The notes beneath the pieces were generated by a model that was not told the DNA's origin, did not search any database, and saw only the letters and a program-made list of their open reading frames with translations. Of a stretch of DNA of 64,000 nt, positions 55,101 through 63,513 are shown piece after piece; the stretch's first letter is position 1, and every line of letters begins with the position of its first letter. Both the position numbers and the translations under genes were made by a program. This DNA comes from Promethearchaeota archaeon. Its GTDB lineage: Archaea > Asgardarchaeota > Lokiarchaeia > Sigyniarchaeales > SOKP01. The stretch lies in assembly GCA_019058365.1 (NCBI GenBank), contig JAHPZE010000007.1:103210-167209 (forward strand), written 5' to 3'.

Positions 55101-56595
55101 TAATGAAATCGAAAGATTTATTGAAGATTCTGTTGATTTCAAAGAATTGAGAATTATTACTCAAGAAGGAAATGTTAGTCTTTCTGAACATCAAAACAGC
55201 ATTGAAGTTATAATAAGAAGCTTGATTAAGAACACTTTAGATTATGAATTAACTTACTGTGAGGAACATTATAGTAATGGAAATATAAATCATAAATCTG
55301 TTGTATTTTTCTTAGAGAACGAAATAATTGAAGGATTGCTAAATGAAAATTACAATATCATATTAAGTTCTCAAGAATTTATTAAGTATCTCATACCAGG
55401 ACAATCGAGAGTATTTGTTTGCAAAAATACAGTAGATAGAAACTTACAATTCTCATTTACTCCGAAGGTAGTTTTAATAAATATTCCACTATCTTATGCT
55501 AAAAATCTTATTCAGTTTGCAGGTATAGAATTAGCCGAGTTCTATATACAATGCAAGGATTCAGAGTTTATCCATGCCATGATTTTAGATAATGATAGTA
55601 TTGAAGAACATTCAATCGCTCTTTTTGATCTATTAGAAAAATTAGAATTGAAAGAATATCAAAAAAGTCTCTTGATACCAGAAATTGAAGGTCAATTTTT
55701 AAATGAATACATTATTGAATTTGAAGAAACCCTTGATGATGATAGTACCAGTGAAAAAGAAGTAAAAACTATTAAAAAAACAGAACTCTTTCGAGAATGG
55801 TTGGAAGAGGAGATCGATGTTAATAAAGATACTAAGAAAAATGACCAAATTTCAACTCAAGATATAGTAAAACCTAAACTAAAAGATCTTATAGACGATT
55901 TTAAATTATTTATTGATAATATTGATTATTCTGAAATTCTAAAAACACCAAAGAATTGCTACTTTATCATTAATCAAAGTTTAGAAGCTTATAACACTAA
56001 TCTTTACCAACCCGCTTTTGAAACAATGTTAACATCATTAGAACGATTGCTCTACAACTATCATTTTATATTCTTAAAGACTACAGAACGTTTAGACATT
56101 CATAAATATTTAAAGGATTTATGGAAAGAACGACTAATTTCAAAAGATCTTCGCGATCAAATAAATATTATAGCACGTTGTAGAAATGAAGTTAAACATG
56201 GGAGAAGAGATGTTGATCTTAATTATTTTAATACGTATTTTCTGTTAATTCTCGATTCGATTAAGAGATTAAGCTATGAATATTTTCAAATTCCAGCAAT
56301 TCATAAGGTAATAGAGCAGTTAAATAATCTAGAATTTGTTAAAGAACACAACCTTATTCCAATAAAACATGATCCTCAGATCCTTAAAAAATGGCTATTT
56401 AATAAGATTGAACAAATGTTTATATATGAAAGAGATGAGACCATAAACAATATTAATACCTTTAACATTATCATAGAATTTTTCATAGCTTCATTAAAGG
56501 ATAAAAAACAGAAACAATTCTACTTCAGTCTTGAATGTGAAATGAAAAGAGAAGGTAAAAATTATCTTATAATAAAAATGGAAGAAATGGATTGA
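52168..56595 (+). CDS. PglZ phosphatase fused to winged helices, TFB cyclin repeats and a HEPN domain
   Basis: 1475 residues. PglZ core, about 265-545: Asp285 in IIFDNLGYFD, Asp455 and His456 in AIGDHGVQW, and His526 in CHGGFSFSELVIPL, all metal-site residues of the alkaline-phosphatase fold. Winged helices follow at about 577-650 (VRDIILHYLETNGPSQVSEI) and 661-725. Two archaeal TFB-type cyclin repeats lie at about 753-871 (SGRTGIKHVDLLGAVLSLS) and 878-971 (PGIDPGGFAGAIIYYI; recognition-helix segment VTEVTLRKAFKIL at 954-966, compared with VTEVTxRNRYKEL in TFB). No zinc-ribbon precedes them. A HEPN domain at about 1244-1372 has Arg1339 and His1344 in RNEVKHG. The N-terminal 260 residues are unassigned. 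Strong SD before TTG; 12 bases after the large ATPase. Confidence 0.8.
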   Translation: MENIELDLTKHNIITTKNNLESLIECYRQHDNFILISSDTSSYYVYSIIKEYLDQGLSVNCIVEIDVFRSLKIFQRFDLSVVQESLIKIPFNKRNFTLAQQILEKSFELFLEQNYNYKVPYIPFQLSPSALRIAKKIIENNYINQNFFNKFSKKLIIKLKEYKISYIPEFLGSYIGKTEDRKKDKKKELTINFSTIYNELLKLQKSKEDDLEDVINRLEQDYIVDLKNFYLEWDLDNDEERPFLISDTIKILFGFLFNKDDEYHPLIKGILPKHLSNNVVLIIFDNLGYFDLIRGIKQSKLWSTLNSENEILICPAFSSFITSTGSALSYLIREDKENKSLIDKIVDQMIEEDDPISVITSSQWNQNHPFNKKLFDSKRSGYLRISETVFTLNTLKPYLKELENNHYLVVHSCMGIPHENVSFEKLYEEVEQNVIKRISEAIDLFPDSVIIAIGDHGVQWTHQKIGGGEKLDNNKRISNIPIKDYSMGEVNIDKHKILQLLQLESQNFFPLKPSYVIELPNTKMCHGGFSFSELVIPLIICKPIKKKIDLELEEDQVALGVPSLEESKVKKEDFIPIQKVRDIILHYLETNGPSQVSEITEYVSNAKNKDFSEGDINGLLRSLLRYGNVVKGNPSEGSGKRAKAIIWHLPKHEEKYRKMVDEAEEKILKFIREKKACLFKPIYEELPLKRGITLSILQRLNFQKKIEIKEFERIFYIHNNLIYSKAKIYYIPGNEEYAIKRISEVQSGSSAQRSEKALLSRFDNLIEQLNKELEFEVPEIIKSEAIKIAFRKIKKSGRTGIKHVDLLGAVLSLSFRKFHIPISFDSISKAAVHTSLLLKSKDPKEINNIYKLYSIRKKNIRKLSTEIRRLLALKIKPLSFKDYFKFIIMRLDCPYYIYHFGNQILKESNSFVLPGIDPGGFAGAIIYYIIRKIKPLGICYKTYNQKTIARIINVTEVTLRKAFKILELKIHPYFSSEINEIERFIEDSVDFKELRIITQEGNVSLSEHQNSIEVIIRSLIKNTLDYELTYCEEHYSNGNINHKSVVFFLENEIIEGLLNENYNIILSSQEFIKYLIPGQSRVFVCKNTVDRNLQFSFTPKVVLINIPLSYAKNLIQFAGIELAEFYIQCKDSEFIHAMILDNDSIEEHSIALFDLLEKLELKEYQKSLLIPEIEGQFLNEYIIEFEETLDDDSTSEKEVKTIKKTELFREWLEEEIDVNKDTKKNDQISTQDIVKPKLKDLIDDFKLFIDNIDYSEILKTPKNCYFIINQSLEAYNTNLYQPAFETMLTSLERLLYNYHFIFLKTTERLDIHKYLKDLWKERLISKDLRDQINIIARCRNEVKHGRRDVDLNYFNTYFLLILDSIKRLSYEYFQIPAIHKVIEQLNNLEFVKEHNLIPIKHDPQILKKWLFNKIEQMFIYERDETINNINTFNIIIEFFIASLKDKKQKQFYFSLECEMKREGKNYLIIKMEEMD

Positions 56596-57086
56596 AATAA
56601 TGATTTTAAAGATGTTATATTGCTTCTATTGGAAAAAAAATTACAAAATTAGAAATCATGCATGATTTCTCTTACAATTCTGATTTTTATTAGAAAGAAA
56701 GAATTTGAGGGATTACATCCAATTTTTCAAGAAATTTTGAATAAATTTTAACTTTTGAATTCTAAAGTCACCCAAATCTTAAATTTAATTTATAAGGCTG
56801 AATCTTTATGTATTTTACAAAATATGATTATTATTACCTATGGCAGAAATCAATTAATGAAAACTTTCCATCAAAGATAGATATACAAAATCTTAAAAAA
56901 AGTATTAAAAAGGAATTAAATAACAAATTACATGATGAATCTAGGGAAATTTAAAATTTAATTTTCCTTAACGTCTATAGGGATAACAATGATGATTTAA
57001 AAGAAATTATTAATAAAAATGTTAATAAAATCAATGGATTATGATATTAATATGAGTATCGATACTAATCGCCCCTTAGGGACAAA
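56596..57086. other. Gap between the PglZ and TPR genes
   Basis: 490 bases of very AT-rich sequence. One small open frame (56808-56954) is listed separately; otherwise nothing recognisable. Promoters for the TPR gene should lie here. Confidence 0.4.
56808..56954 (+). CDS. Possible small protein, 48 aa
   Basis: MYFTKYDYYYLWQKSINENF and a lysine-rich end (IQNLKKSIKKELNNKLHD). Aromatic start and charged coiled-coil-like end look protein-like, and the gap in an otherwise compact operon makes a small gene plausible. No ribosome site is clear. Confidence 0.3.
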   Translation: MYFTKYDYYYLWQKSINENFPSKIDIQNLKKSIKKELNNKLHDESREI

Positions 57087-60080
57087 TTGTTCATTTTAGA
57101 ACGATATATACTTAAAAAGCGAATTGAAATAATGAAGATGTTAGAGGATAAAGATGAAAAAGATTTAATCTTCCTCTGTATTTCCTTACTTTTACAAAAT
57201 TTGTTCCTTAAAAAGTTAAGACTAGATCCGGGATATCGATTGAAAGTTTTATTGGAACTAGACAAAGATTTAAAAGTATTAAGACAAGCAAAAAGAGATT
57301 TAATTCTTTTATTTGAAGATTCTTCCCTTATTAAGGAATTTTCAGAGACAGTTAAAAAATCTAAAAGGGAGGATTTTAAGTTTGAGGAAAGACGCCTATT
57401 TATGAATGTAATAAATGAAAGGCAATATTTTAAAGTCTTCACTTCCGTATTTTTAAAAGAGAACGAGAAGATTCTCTGGTTTTATCTCTTATGGGGAGAG
57501 TTTATGGAAAATGGAAAAATCTCAGAAGCTATAGCCACTGAAGCTATGTTATTAGAGCTAATAGGGGGATATTTTCAATGTTACTTTCTTTTTTGGAAAG
57601 AATCACCATATGAAACGCCAAGAAATGCACACTATTATCTACTAAATGGAATAAGAGAAATTGTCAAAATGATCAATCCTTTCTTCTTAGATTATATAGA
57701 ATCTCAGAGGGCAAACATCCAGTTGACAGAGGAAATACAAGATATTATTGATAGCTTAAACTTTAACAAATTAATAAAACAATTAGATGAAATTTCAAAC
57801 CATTTAAAGGATATTTATGATTGCGAAATCGATAAGTTCAATAATAAACAATTATACAAATCAATTTTAACAATCTGCGCTCTAACATACTTCAATAATC
57901 TCCCTTTGGAGCAAAAAGTTTTGCAATTAAATAAAATTCAAGGTGTATCAAAATTTATAGAATTGGTGCGGTTGTACCCTACAGTTTACCCAGATAGAAT
58001 GTTTTCTATTGATCTTCCCACATGGTACAGAAATGGGCTTCTTCCTAGCTTTAAATCCCTAATTGAAGAAAAAATTAAGTCTCTTGATCATATAAGATCA
58101 ATTTCTTATCTAAAAAAAAATGAAGAAGAGCTGACTCATTTTATTTTAGCAAAATATTTATATAAAATTTTAATCTTGGAAAAAAAATATTCTTTAGCCT
58201 TCAAACTACTTAGTGAACGTTTTGAATTTATAGAAAACCTAGTGAATACGAAATTCAAAAACTATGATATGTGTAATGGAGAAGATCATTTTCAAGTGGA
58301 GATGTTATTCCTACTTGGTCAGATTGCTGCAGTTTCTAAGAAAGAAGCTGTCTTAAATCATATTATTAAAATTTTTAATAAGATGGGATTATCAGAAACG
58401 AATCCCTTAACTACGTATAAATTTCTAGCATTGAAGAGTATTTTATACCGTATAACTGGGGATTACAAAAAAGAATCTTTTCTCTTTCAGAGTATAAGAG
58501 TTGAGATTACTAAATTATTAAAAGAAAAAAAATTAAACCCAATAGAAATTATGGAATATCTTCTTCCTGCCCAATTGTTATTTTCTGAGAATTTTAATCC
58601 TAAGGTTATTAAACAACAGTCCATTATTCAACAATCAATTCTAACTTTTGAGAGGGAGTCTTTAATTCCTTATAATATTGAACCTTATATCATATATTTA
58701 GATTTAAGAAAAGAATTACTACGTAAAGCTCCTAATATTGGTGCTTTAGAGATAAGAGATAAAAGTTTCGAGTTATTAAATCTCAATTATATGAGTCTTC
58801 AATCACAAAGTTTGGGGAGTTTTAGAGAAGCACTTTTTTATGTTCCTGATATTATCACTTTAATTAATATTTATGAAAAAACCGATGAAAAAAGAATTCT
58901 GATGGAAACTATCGCATTTCCATATTTATATTTAGGTGATTATAAAAATTCGAAAGCTTATTTAGAAAAAGCATTAGAATTTAATCCGACTGATGCATAT
59001 TATAATGAATATTTGATATTAGTTAATTTGGCCTTGGAAGATTTTTCAGAAGCTTATAAGCATTTATTCAAACAATATCAGATGGATAAATTTCGCAGAA
59101 CTACTACAACAGCTACGTATATTGAATCATCCTATCGTCTATTACTATTTTGGTTTCAAGAATCTAAATTTGATGATGTAATTAACTCACTATTAGATAA
59201 TCTTCCTGAATTTGACAAATTGCTCCTTTATATTGATAAAATATATTGTGATATTGGAACTACATTTGCTAATTTAGGATTTTTTGAAAAAGCATTGTAT
59301 TATTATTTGAAATCATATAAAATAACTACAGACAGTGAGTTAAAAGCTTCATTACTAAATAATATTGGGACTCTACATAGTGATCAAAATAATATTGGAA
59401 AAGCTATAGAGACTTTTGAGAATGCTTTAGGATTAAACCAGGACAACAAAATGTTTTGGTTCAACCTTGCAAAAATGTATGAACTAAAACATAATTATAT
59501 TAAAGCAAAAGATATCTATGAAAACGCCAGTAAACACTTTGAAAGTAAGGATAAAGAAATTGCAGAATATATGAAATTGCAAAGTAGTCTAGCGGAATTG
59601 GATTCAAAAGGAATCCTTAGTTTAAATTTGGTAAAAGATGAGGATGCGCTAGAACATTTTAAGATTGCCCGTGAATTATTCTTAAATCGAAATACTATAA
59701 AATTTCTTTCAGATAATACAGGGAGTATTATCCATCATCTTACTAATGGATTTGATTGTCTATTTCATTCTAATATTTCTCTTTTATTAAATAAAATTTT
59801 AAGGAAAACATACCCGAATAATAATCGGCTCCCACCTAATATTTGGAAGGCTTTACCTCGAGGAGTTAGGGAAATCTGGAGAGGAAAGCACATGTCGCTT
59901 GGAAATATTTTATACTTAATCAACGATATGTTAGCAGTTAATCCTAATAATTTAGTAAAAACTTTTAGGGATGAAATATATCAGGTTTTAAGTTCTGAGG
60001 ATTTGAAAATTATTAAGAAAATGGCCGAAATTTGTTCAGATATACGAAATCCCGCAAGTCAATGGAGGAATTATAAATAA
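57087..60080 (+). CDS. TPR-repeat protein of the PglZ locus
   Basis: 997 residues from the TTG at 57087; the ATG at 57132 (residue 16, MKMLEDKD) is an alternative. It is helical throughout. Tetratricopeptide repeats are clear at about 605-825, with the canonical W/L-G-Y-A-F-A-P pattern in AFPYLYLGDYKNSKAYLEKA, DKIYCDIGTTFANLGFFEKA, NNIGTLHSDQNNIGKAIETF and FNLAKMYELKHNYIKAKDIY. The last 150 residues form another helical domain ending KMAEICSDIRNPASQWRNYK. TPR proteins scaffold complexes, so it may hold the PglZ, ATPase and other parts together. It lies 490 bases after the PglZ gene on the same strand. Confidence 0.7.
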   Translation: MFILERYILKKRIEIMKMLEDKDEKDLIFLCISLLLQNLFLKKLRLDPGYRLKVLLELDKDLKVLRQAKRDLILLFEDSSLIKEFSETVKKSKREDFKFEERRLFMNVINERQYFKVFTSVFLKENEKILWFYLLWGEFMENGKISEAIATEAMLLELIGGYFQCYFLFWKESPYETPRNAHYYLLNGIREIVKMINPFFLDYIESQRANIQLTEEIQDIIDSLNFNKLIKQLDEISNHLKDIYDCEIDKFNNKQLYKSILTICALTYFNNLPLEQKVLQLNKIQGVSKFIELVRLYPTVYPDRMFSIDLPTWYRNGLLPSFKSLIEEKIKSLDHIRSISYLKKNEEELTHFILAKYLYKILILEKKYSLAFKLLSERFEFIENLVNTKFKNYDMCNGEDHFQVEMLFLLGQIAAVSKKEAVLNHIIKIFNKMGLSETNPLTTYKFLALKSILYRITGDYKKESFLFQSIRVEITKLLKEKKLNPIEIMEYLLPAQLLFSENFNPKVIKQQSIIQQSILTFERESLIPYNIEPYIIYLDLRKELLRKAPNIGALEIRDKSFELLNLNYMSLQSQSLGSFREALFYVPDIITLINIYEKTDEKRILMETIAFPYLYLGDYKNSKAYLEKALEFNPTDAYYNEYLILVNLALEDFSEAYKHLFKQYQMDKFRRTTTTATYIESSYRLLLFWFQESKFDDVINSLLDNLPEFDKLLLYIDKIYCDIGTTFANLGFFEKALYYYLKSYKITTDSELKASLLNNIGTLHSDQNNIGKAIETFENALGLNQDNKMFWFNLAKMYELKHNYIKAKDIYENASKHFESKDKEIAEYMKLQSSLAELDSKGILSLNLVKDEDALEHFKIARELFLNRNTIKFLSDNTGSIIHHLTNGFDCLFHSNISLLLNKILRKTYPNNNRLPPNIWKALPRGVREIWRGKHMSLGNILYLINDMLAVNPNNLVKTFRDEIYQVLSSEDLKIIKKMAEICSDIRNPASQWRNYK

Positions 60081-60418
60081 CCAGACTTTATTGAATGCTT
60101 TACCTGAAATAATTGGAAATTTGAACAAATGTATACTTATCTTTAATAAATTCACTTAAAAACAATGTTGATCTAAAGCAGAGATAACGAGTTACAAATT
60201 TTTTTAATTTCTAACTATGCACATATCGAAATTATTTAAAAGAAAAATTTTCCTATTATCGTATGTAATTCTTTTTCTCCACTTACAATATATTTAACTA
60301 ATTTCACAAAACTCACTATAATTTAAAATAACTATGAGAAGAATTATTACAGGGGATTTTTCTGTAGAAAATATTCATATTTAGGCTAATCTATTCTTTA
60401 AATATAAATCGAATTATT
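60081..60418. other. Intergenic stretch after the TPR gene
   Basis: No gene recognised on either strand. Several T-runs and short AT palindromes but no clear structure. The convergent decayed gene begins at its right end. Confidence 0.4.
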
Positions 60419-61033
60419 CTATAAATTGTATTTCCTGTTATCTATATCTTTTATAAAATCATTTATAATTTTTTGTTCCCTTTTAGCCTCATCCTCTATT
60501 TCCATTGTCTCTTCGAGTAATTTAAAGAAATTTATTTCTTTTACCGTTATATCTTGTTTAAACCCCTTATCAGCTTCCATAGTGTAGAAATTCACATCCT
60601 TTTATATCTCCGTCTTTTTCTTCATTTTTTGTAAGTTCAAATGCTTTTCCTCCTGCGTAAAAATAATCAATACCTAATGGAAAAGCTCTATGAAGCATTC
60701 CTTCTCTTTCTTCTAATGCCATTAAATCTTCCAGACATTTTAATTTTTTTATTTGTTCATCTGTGCTTAATTCTTTTACTTGTATTGTTTGCTCATCATA
60801 TCTAGAATAAATATATTCAAAGATATCTTTTTTTAATTTTTGTATTCTCTTAGTTTGATCTTTTTTCTCTAAATAAGATTCCTGGCAATAACGACAGTAT
60901 CTATCTTTTGCGAGATTATCAGTTTTAGTTAAAAGCTGAAAAAATAAATAGATTCCTTTAAATAAAGGTTCATGAGTTCATCAAATGGTTTTAAATAAGA
61001 TAAGTATTCATCCTGCTTAATGTAAAATTTCAT
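60419..61033 (-). pseudogene. Frameshifted unidentified gene
   Basis: Read leftward, an ATG at 61031-61033 opens MKFYIKQDEYLSYLKPFDEL. After a first frame change the text continues QLLTKTDNLAKDRYCRYCQE, a CxxC zinc-like pair, through QTKRIQKLKKDIFEYIYSRY and REGMLHRAFPLGIDYFYAGG. After a second frame change it ends MEADKGFKQDITVKEINFFK and a stop at 60419-60421. About 200 residues in all, strongly protein-like in each part. Two indels make it a decayed gene. Alternatively the last part is a separate 53-residue gene. Function unknown. Confidence 0.55.
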
Positions 61034-61077
61034 ACTTAATAGTAAATAATTATAAAATATATTTAATAGAAGTATTT

Positions 61078-61731
61078 ATGTCCTTAGAAATTAAATCTGT
61101 TGAAATTAATATTACTAGTGATATGTTGGGTTTGACAAGAGATAGACATACCCGTATGATTTTAAGAAAAACTTTGGAAGATATGGTTATTTATGAAGGT
61201 AAATATAGATATAATGTAAAATACCCCTTACCAGCCAATTTACAATCTCTCATTAATCAATTTTGCGAACATCCAGCTTTAGGAGCTATAAATAATGTTA
61301 ATTCGTATTTTGATAAAACCATAAAAGCAGGTTATACATCAGGAGGGAGAAGGGCTTATTCAAGACCGAGACTATACGAAAAAAAAAAGATCACTCCTAG
61401 TACAAGTGACATTAGCGCAGTTGGAGAAGGTATTGTTGGTTTTTATTTCGAAAATATTAAAAAGTATACGTTTGAAATTCGTCCATTCGGCGTATCACCC
61501 GATTTAATATTTAGAGATCGCTTAAAAAAGCCATCTCCTACTCATTTAATCGAAGTAAAAGCAAGCCTCTCAGATAATAATCCGAGTCTGACAATTGCTA
61601 TTGACATACTTTCAATTTTAGCTAAAACATCATTTCTAAGGAAGGGAAAATATTTTTCCCATATTTGCCAAGTATATATTAAACAGATTGACAATTTGAT
61701 TATAAAAGACTTAGTTATGGAAGGAGTATAA
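61078..61731 (+). CDS. PD-(D/E)XK-like nuclease candidate
   Basis: 217 residues. In the second half, Glu117 (AVGEGIVGFYFEN), Pro141-Asp142 (GVSPDLIF) and Glu159-Val-Lys161 (LIEVKAS) stand in the order and spacing of the restriction-endonuclease fold, with the strand-forming surroundings expected. The first half is helical with a basic patch (GGRRAYSRPRLYEKKK). It starts ATG after a TATA-rich stretch; the stop overlaps the start of the next gene by one base. It lies just downstream of the PglZ/TPR genes and could be their effector or an independent nuclease. Confidence 0.55.
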   Translation: MSLEIKSVEINITSDMLGLTRDRHTRMILRKTLEDMVIYEGKYRYNVKYPLPANLQSLINQFCEHPALGAINNVNSYFDKTIKAGYTSGGRRAYSRPRLYEKKKITPSTSDISAVGEGIVGFYFENIKKYTFEIRPFGVSPDLIFRDRLKKPSPTHLIEVKASLSDNNPSLTIAIDILSILAKTSFLRKGKYFSHICQVYIKQIDNLIIKDLVMEGV

Positions 61732-62060
61732 TGAACAAGAGCCCTAAATATTATCAAAAGAATAAAGAATATGATAAAGCATTAGATATATTTGTTCAAA
61801 ACTATATGGAAGAATTATATAATGGGGATTTTTATTTAAGTCAGCATTACATGGATGAAATTATCCAATCAATTTTGGAAAAGTTAGAGATTAAAAAAAA
61901 TTATGAAAAATTAGGTAGTGTTGAATTAGATTCGATTGTAAGGAGATTATTAAAAGATAAAAAAATCAATTTTAACAATTATTCTAAACAAATTGAAATT
62001 GATTTAAAAATCTCTATAACAAAACGATTTCCTCAATCCAAAGTTAATCTGATCGAATGA
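61731..62060 (+). CDS. Small partner of the nuclease candidate, 109 aa
   Basis: 109 residues, MNKSPKYYQKNKEYDKALDI..., helical and basic with QSILEKLEIKKNYEKLGSVE. The start codon overlaps the nuclease stop (TAATG), and GGAAGGAGT upstream is a good ribosome site, so the two are coupled. An inhibitor, antitoxin or DNA-binding partner of the nuclease is possible. No family recognised. Confidence 0.6.
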   Translation: MNKSPKYYQKNKEYDKALDIFVQNYMEELYNGDFYLSQHYMDEIIQSILEKLEIKKNYEKLGSVELDSIVRRLLKDKKINFNNYSKQIEIDLKISITKRFPQSKVNLIE

Positions 62061-62095
62061 ATAATTTAAGCATTTATATAATTAACTATTACTTA

Positions 62096-62164
62096 ATTAC
62101 CGTATATATCTAATTAAAAATTCCTCAATCTTTTCTCTTTTATAGCTTCGCTCTTTTTATACAT
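62096..62164 (-). pseudogene. Internally deleted copy of the 82-residue protein gene
   Basis: A start encoding MYKKSEAIK is joined directly to the end of the same gene, about EKIEEFLIRYIR one frame off, with the whole middle lost. Flanking bases to the right (CGAGACAATAGATT) match those beside the copy at 44482-44730 (AAGACAATAGATT). Left end approximate. Confidence 0.7.
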
Positions 62165-62367
62165 TACATCGAGACAATAGATTCGAAAGATTAAAAAGTA
62201 GAAGAGAGATATAATTTTTATTTAAACTTACCAAGATTATTTGCATATATTTAACAGAATAAAAAAATAATAGTAGATAATGACAAAACTCAATGCTCAT
62301 AATATTCTTTAAGTAAGAATCTTAGCTAATCTTATTTAAAAGACTATCTAATAAGTTCTGAAGAAAA
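62165..62367. other. AT-rich gap before the metallophosphoesterase gene
   Basis: No gene recognised; contains remnants of the region copied from the 82-residue gene family and the terminator side of the leftward phosphoesterase gene. Confidence 0.35.
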
Positions 62368-63423
62368 TTATATTTTCTTAACTCTAAAATCTCCATCAAT
62401 ATGAATTTCTATATAACTTGGGGTTTTATCAGCAACCCAACAACCGGCATTCATCATAACGACATTATTAACATTACTCACATCAGTCTCATGGGAGTGC
62501 CCAAATATAACATGAGTGATTGGTTGAAGTGAATATTTTTCTAAGAATTGAAGAATCCTCCTGAAATATATCTCATTTTTTATATTTCTTCCATTATTAT
62601 GCAATCTTTTATCAATCTTTATTAAATCTTTTTCCATTCTTGATGGAGAAAAGTCAGAGATATCAAGTTTCCTTTCTGACGCCACATATTCGATATTTTC
62701 ATCAGTAATCAATAAATTGAATTGTTTTAATCCATACCATAATTCATTTAAAAGAACTCGTTCCACATCCTCCTCAACAAAACTCTTCCATACTGGAGCA
62801 AAAAAGAAATGATGCTTAAACCAAGCTTCAAATTGATATCCGTGAGCCATGAAATATTGGTAACTATTCTTTAGGTTTTTATTTTCAAGTATTATAGTTC
62901 CTTTATCATTTTCTCTTAAAATCAATCCTAATTCATTGAACTGAATATCATAAATAGAGTCAAATACTGATATTACTGTGTTGTTTGAAGAATTTTGACC
63001 AAAAATTACATACTGACACACAGTAAATTCATTTAGAAAATTATAATAAAATCTATTCACTCTTAATTTTTCTAAAAAATCTTTCTTACGTTTCTCAAAT
63101 TCAAAATTATAAAAACCACCTGTAGGTATTTCATGATTCCCTAAAGCGAAAATTATTTCAACACCATTATTATTTATTGCTTGTAAAATATTATATATAT
63201 CCACGAATACTTTATTGCTACATAAATTTTCAATTGTATTCCAAATTAGATCAAAGAAATCTCCAAGAATAACAAGAGCCTTTAAATATGGTAAATTCCT
63301 ACTCATTCGAGATTCAAATATATTTGAAAGAAAAACTAAAAATTCTTCTCTTCTGCAATAAATATCTCCCAGGTGCACATCAGAAAAAACCAATATTCGT
63401 GTGGAATTATCTATATGGAACAA
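62368..63423 (-). CDS. Calcineurin-like metallophosphoesterase
   Basis: 351 residues. All five blocks of the two-metal site are present: FSDVHLGD (Asp15, His17), LGDFFDL (Asp55, Asp58), GNHEIP (Asn96, His97), the MAHGYQ histidine and GHSHETD near 308. Length and the large insertion between blocks III and IV (about 120 residues, aromatic) suggest a nuclease or UDP-sugar-diphosphatase-like member rather than Mre11, as no ATPase partner is adjacent. It hydrolyses phosphodiesters or monoesters with Mn or Fe. It diverges from nothing obvious and may belong to the defence locus. Confidence 0.85.
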   Translation of the reverse strand: MFHIDNSTRILVFSDVHLGDIYCRREEFLVFLSNIFESRMSRNLPYLKALVILGDFFDLIWNTIENLCSNKVFVDIYNILQAINNNGVEIIFALGNHEIPTGGFYNFEFEKRKKDFLEKLRVNRFYYNFLNEFTVCQYVIFGQNSSNNTVISVFDSIYDIQFNELGLILRENDKGTIILENKNLKNSYQYFMAHGYQFEAWFKHHFFFAPVWKSFVEEDVERVLLNELWYGLKQFNLLITDENIEYVASERKLDISDFSPSRMEKDLIKIDKRLHNNGRNIKNEIYFRRILQFLEKYSLQPITHVIFGHSHETDVSNVNNVVMMNAGCWVADKTPSYIEIHIDGDFRVKKI

Positions 63424-63513
63424 AATTAATTAATCACTTTAATTGGGTTTCTAACATCTCTATTAAATAATCATTAATTCATTCTAAAATTAATTTATTT
63501 GCAAACTTTTGAA

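Noticed and set aside
52168..56595. Naming the cyclin-repeat region a functional general transcription factor TFB
   Set aside because: No N-terminal zinc ribbon or B-reader/linker precedes it, so normal polymerase recruitment is unlikely.
45324..60080. Calling the operon a standard BREX system
   Set aside because: No PglX, BrxA, BrxB or BrxL is recognisable, and the PglZ protein has extra TFB-like and HEPN parts.
61542..61757. Minus-strand frame across the nuclease gene
   Set aside because: It is antisense to a better supported coding frame with catalytic motifs.
62368..63423. Calling the phosphoesterase Mre11
   Set aside because: No Rad50 neighbour, and the insertion and C-terminal parts do not look like Mre11.
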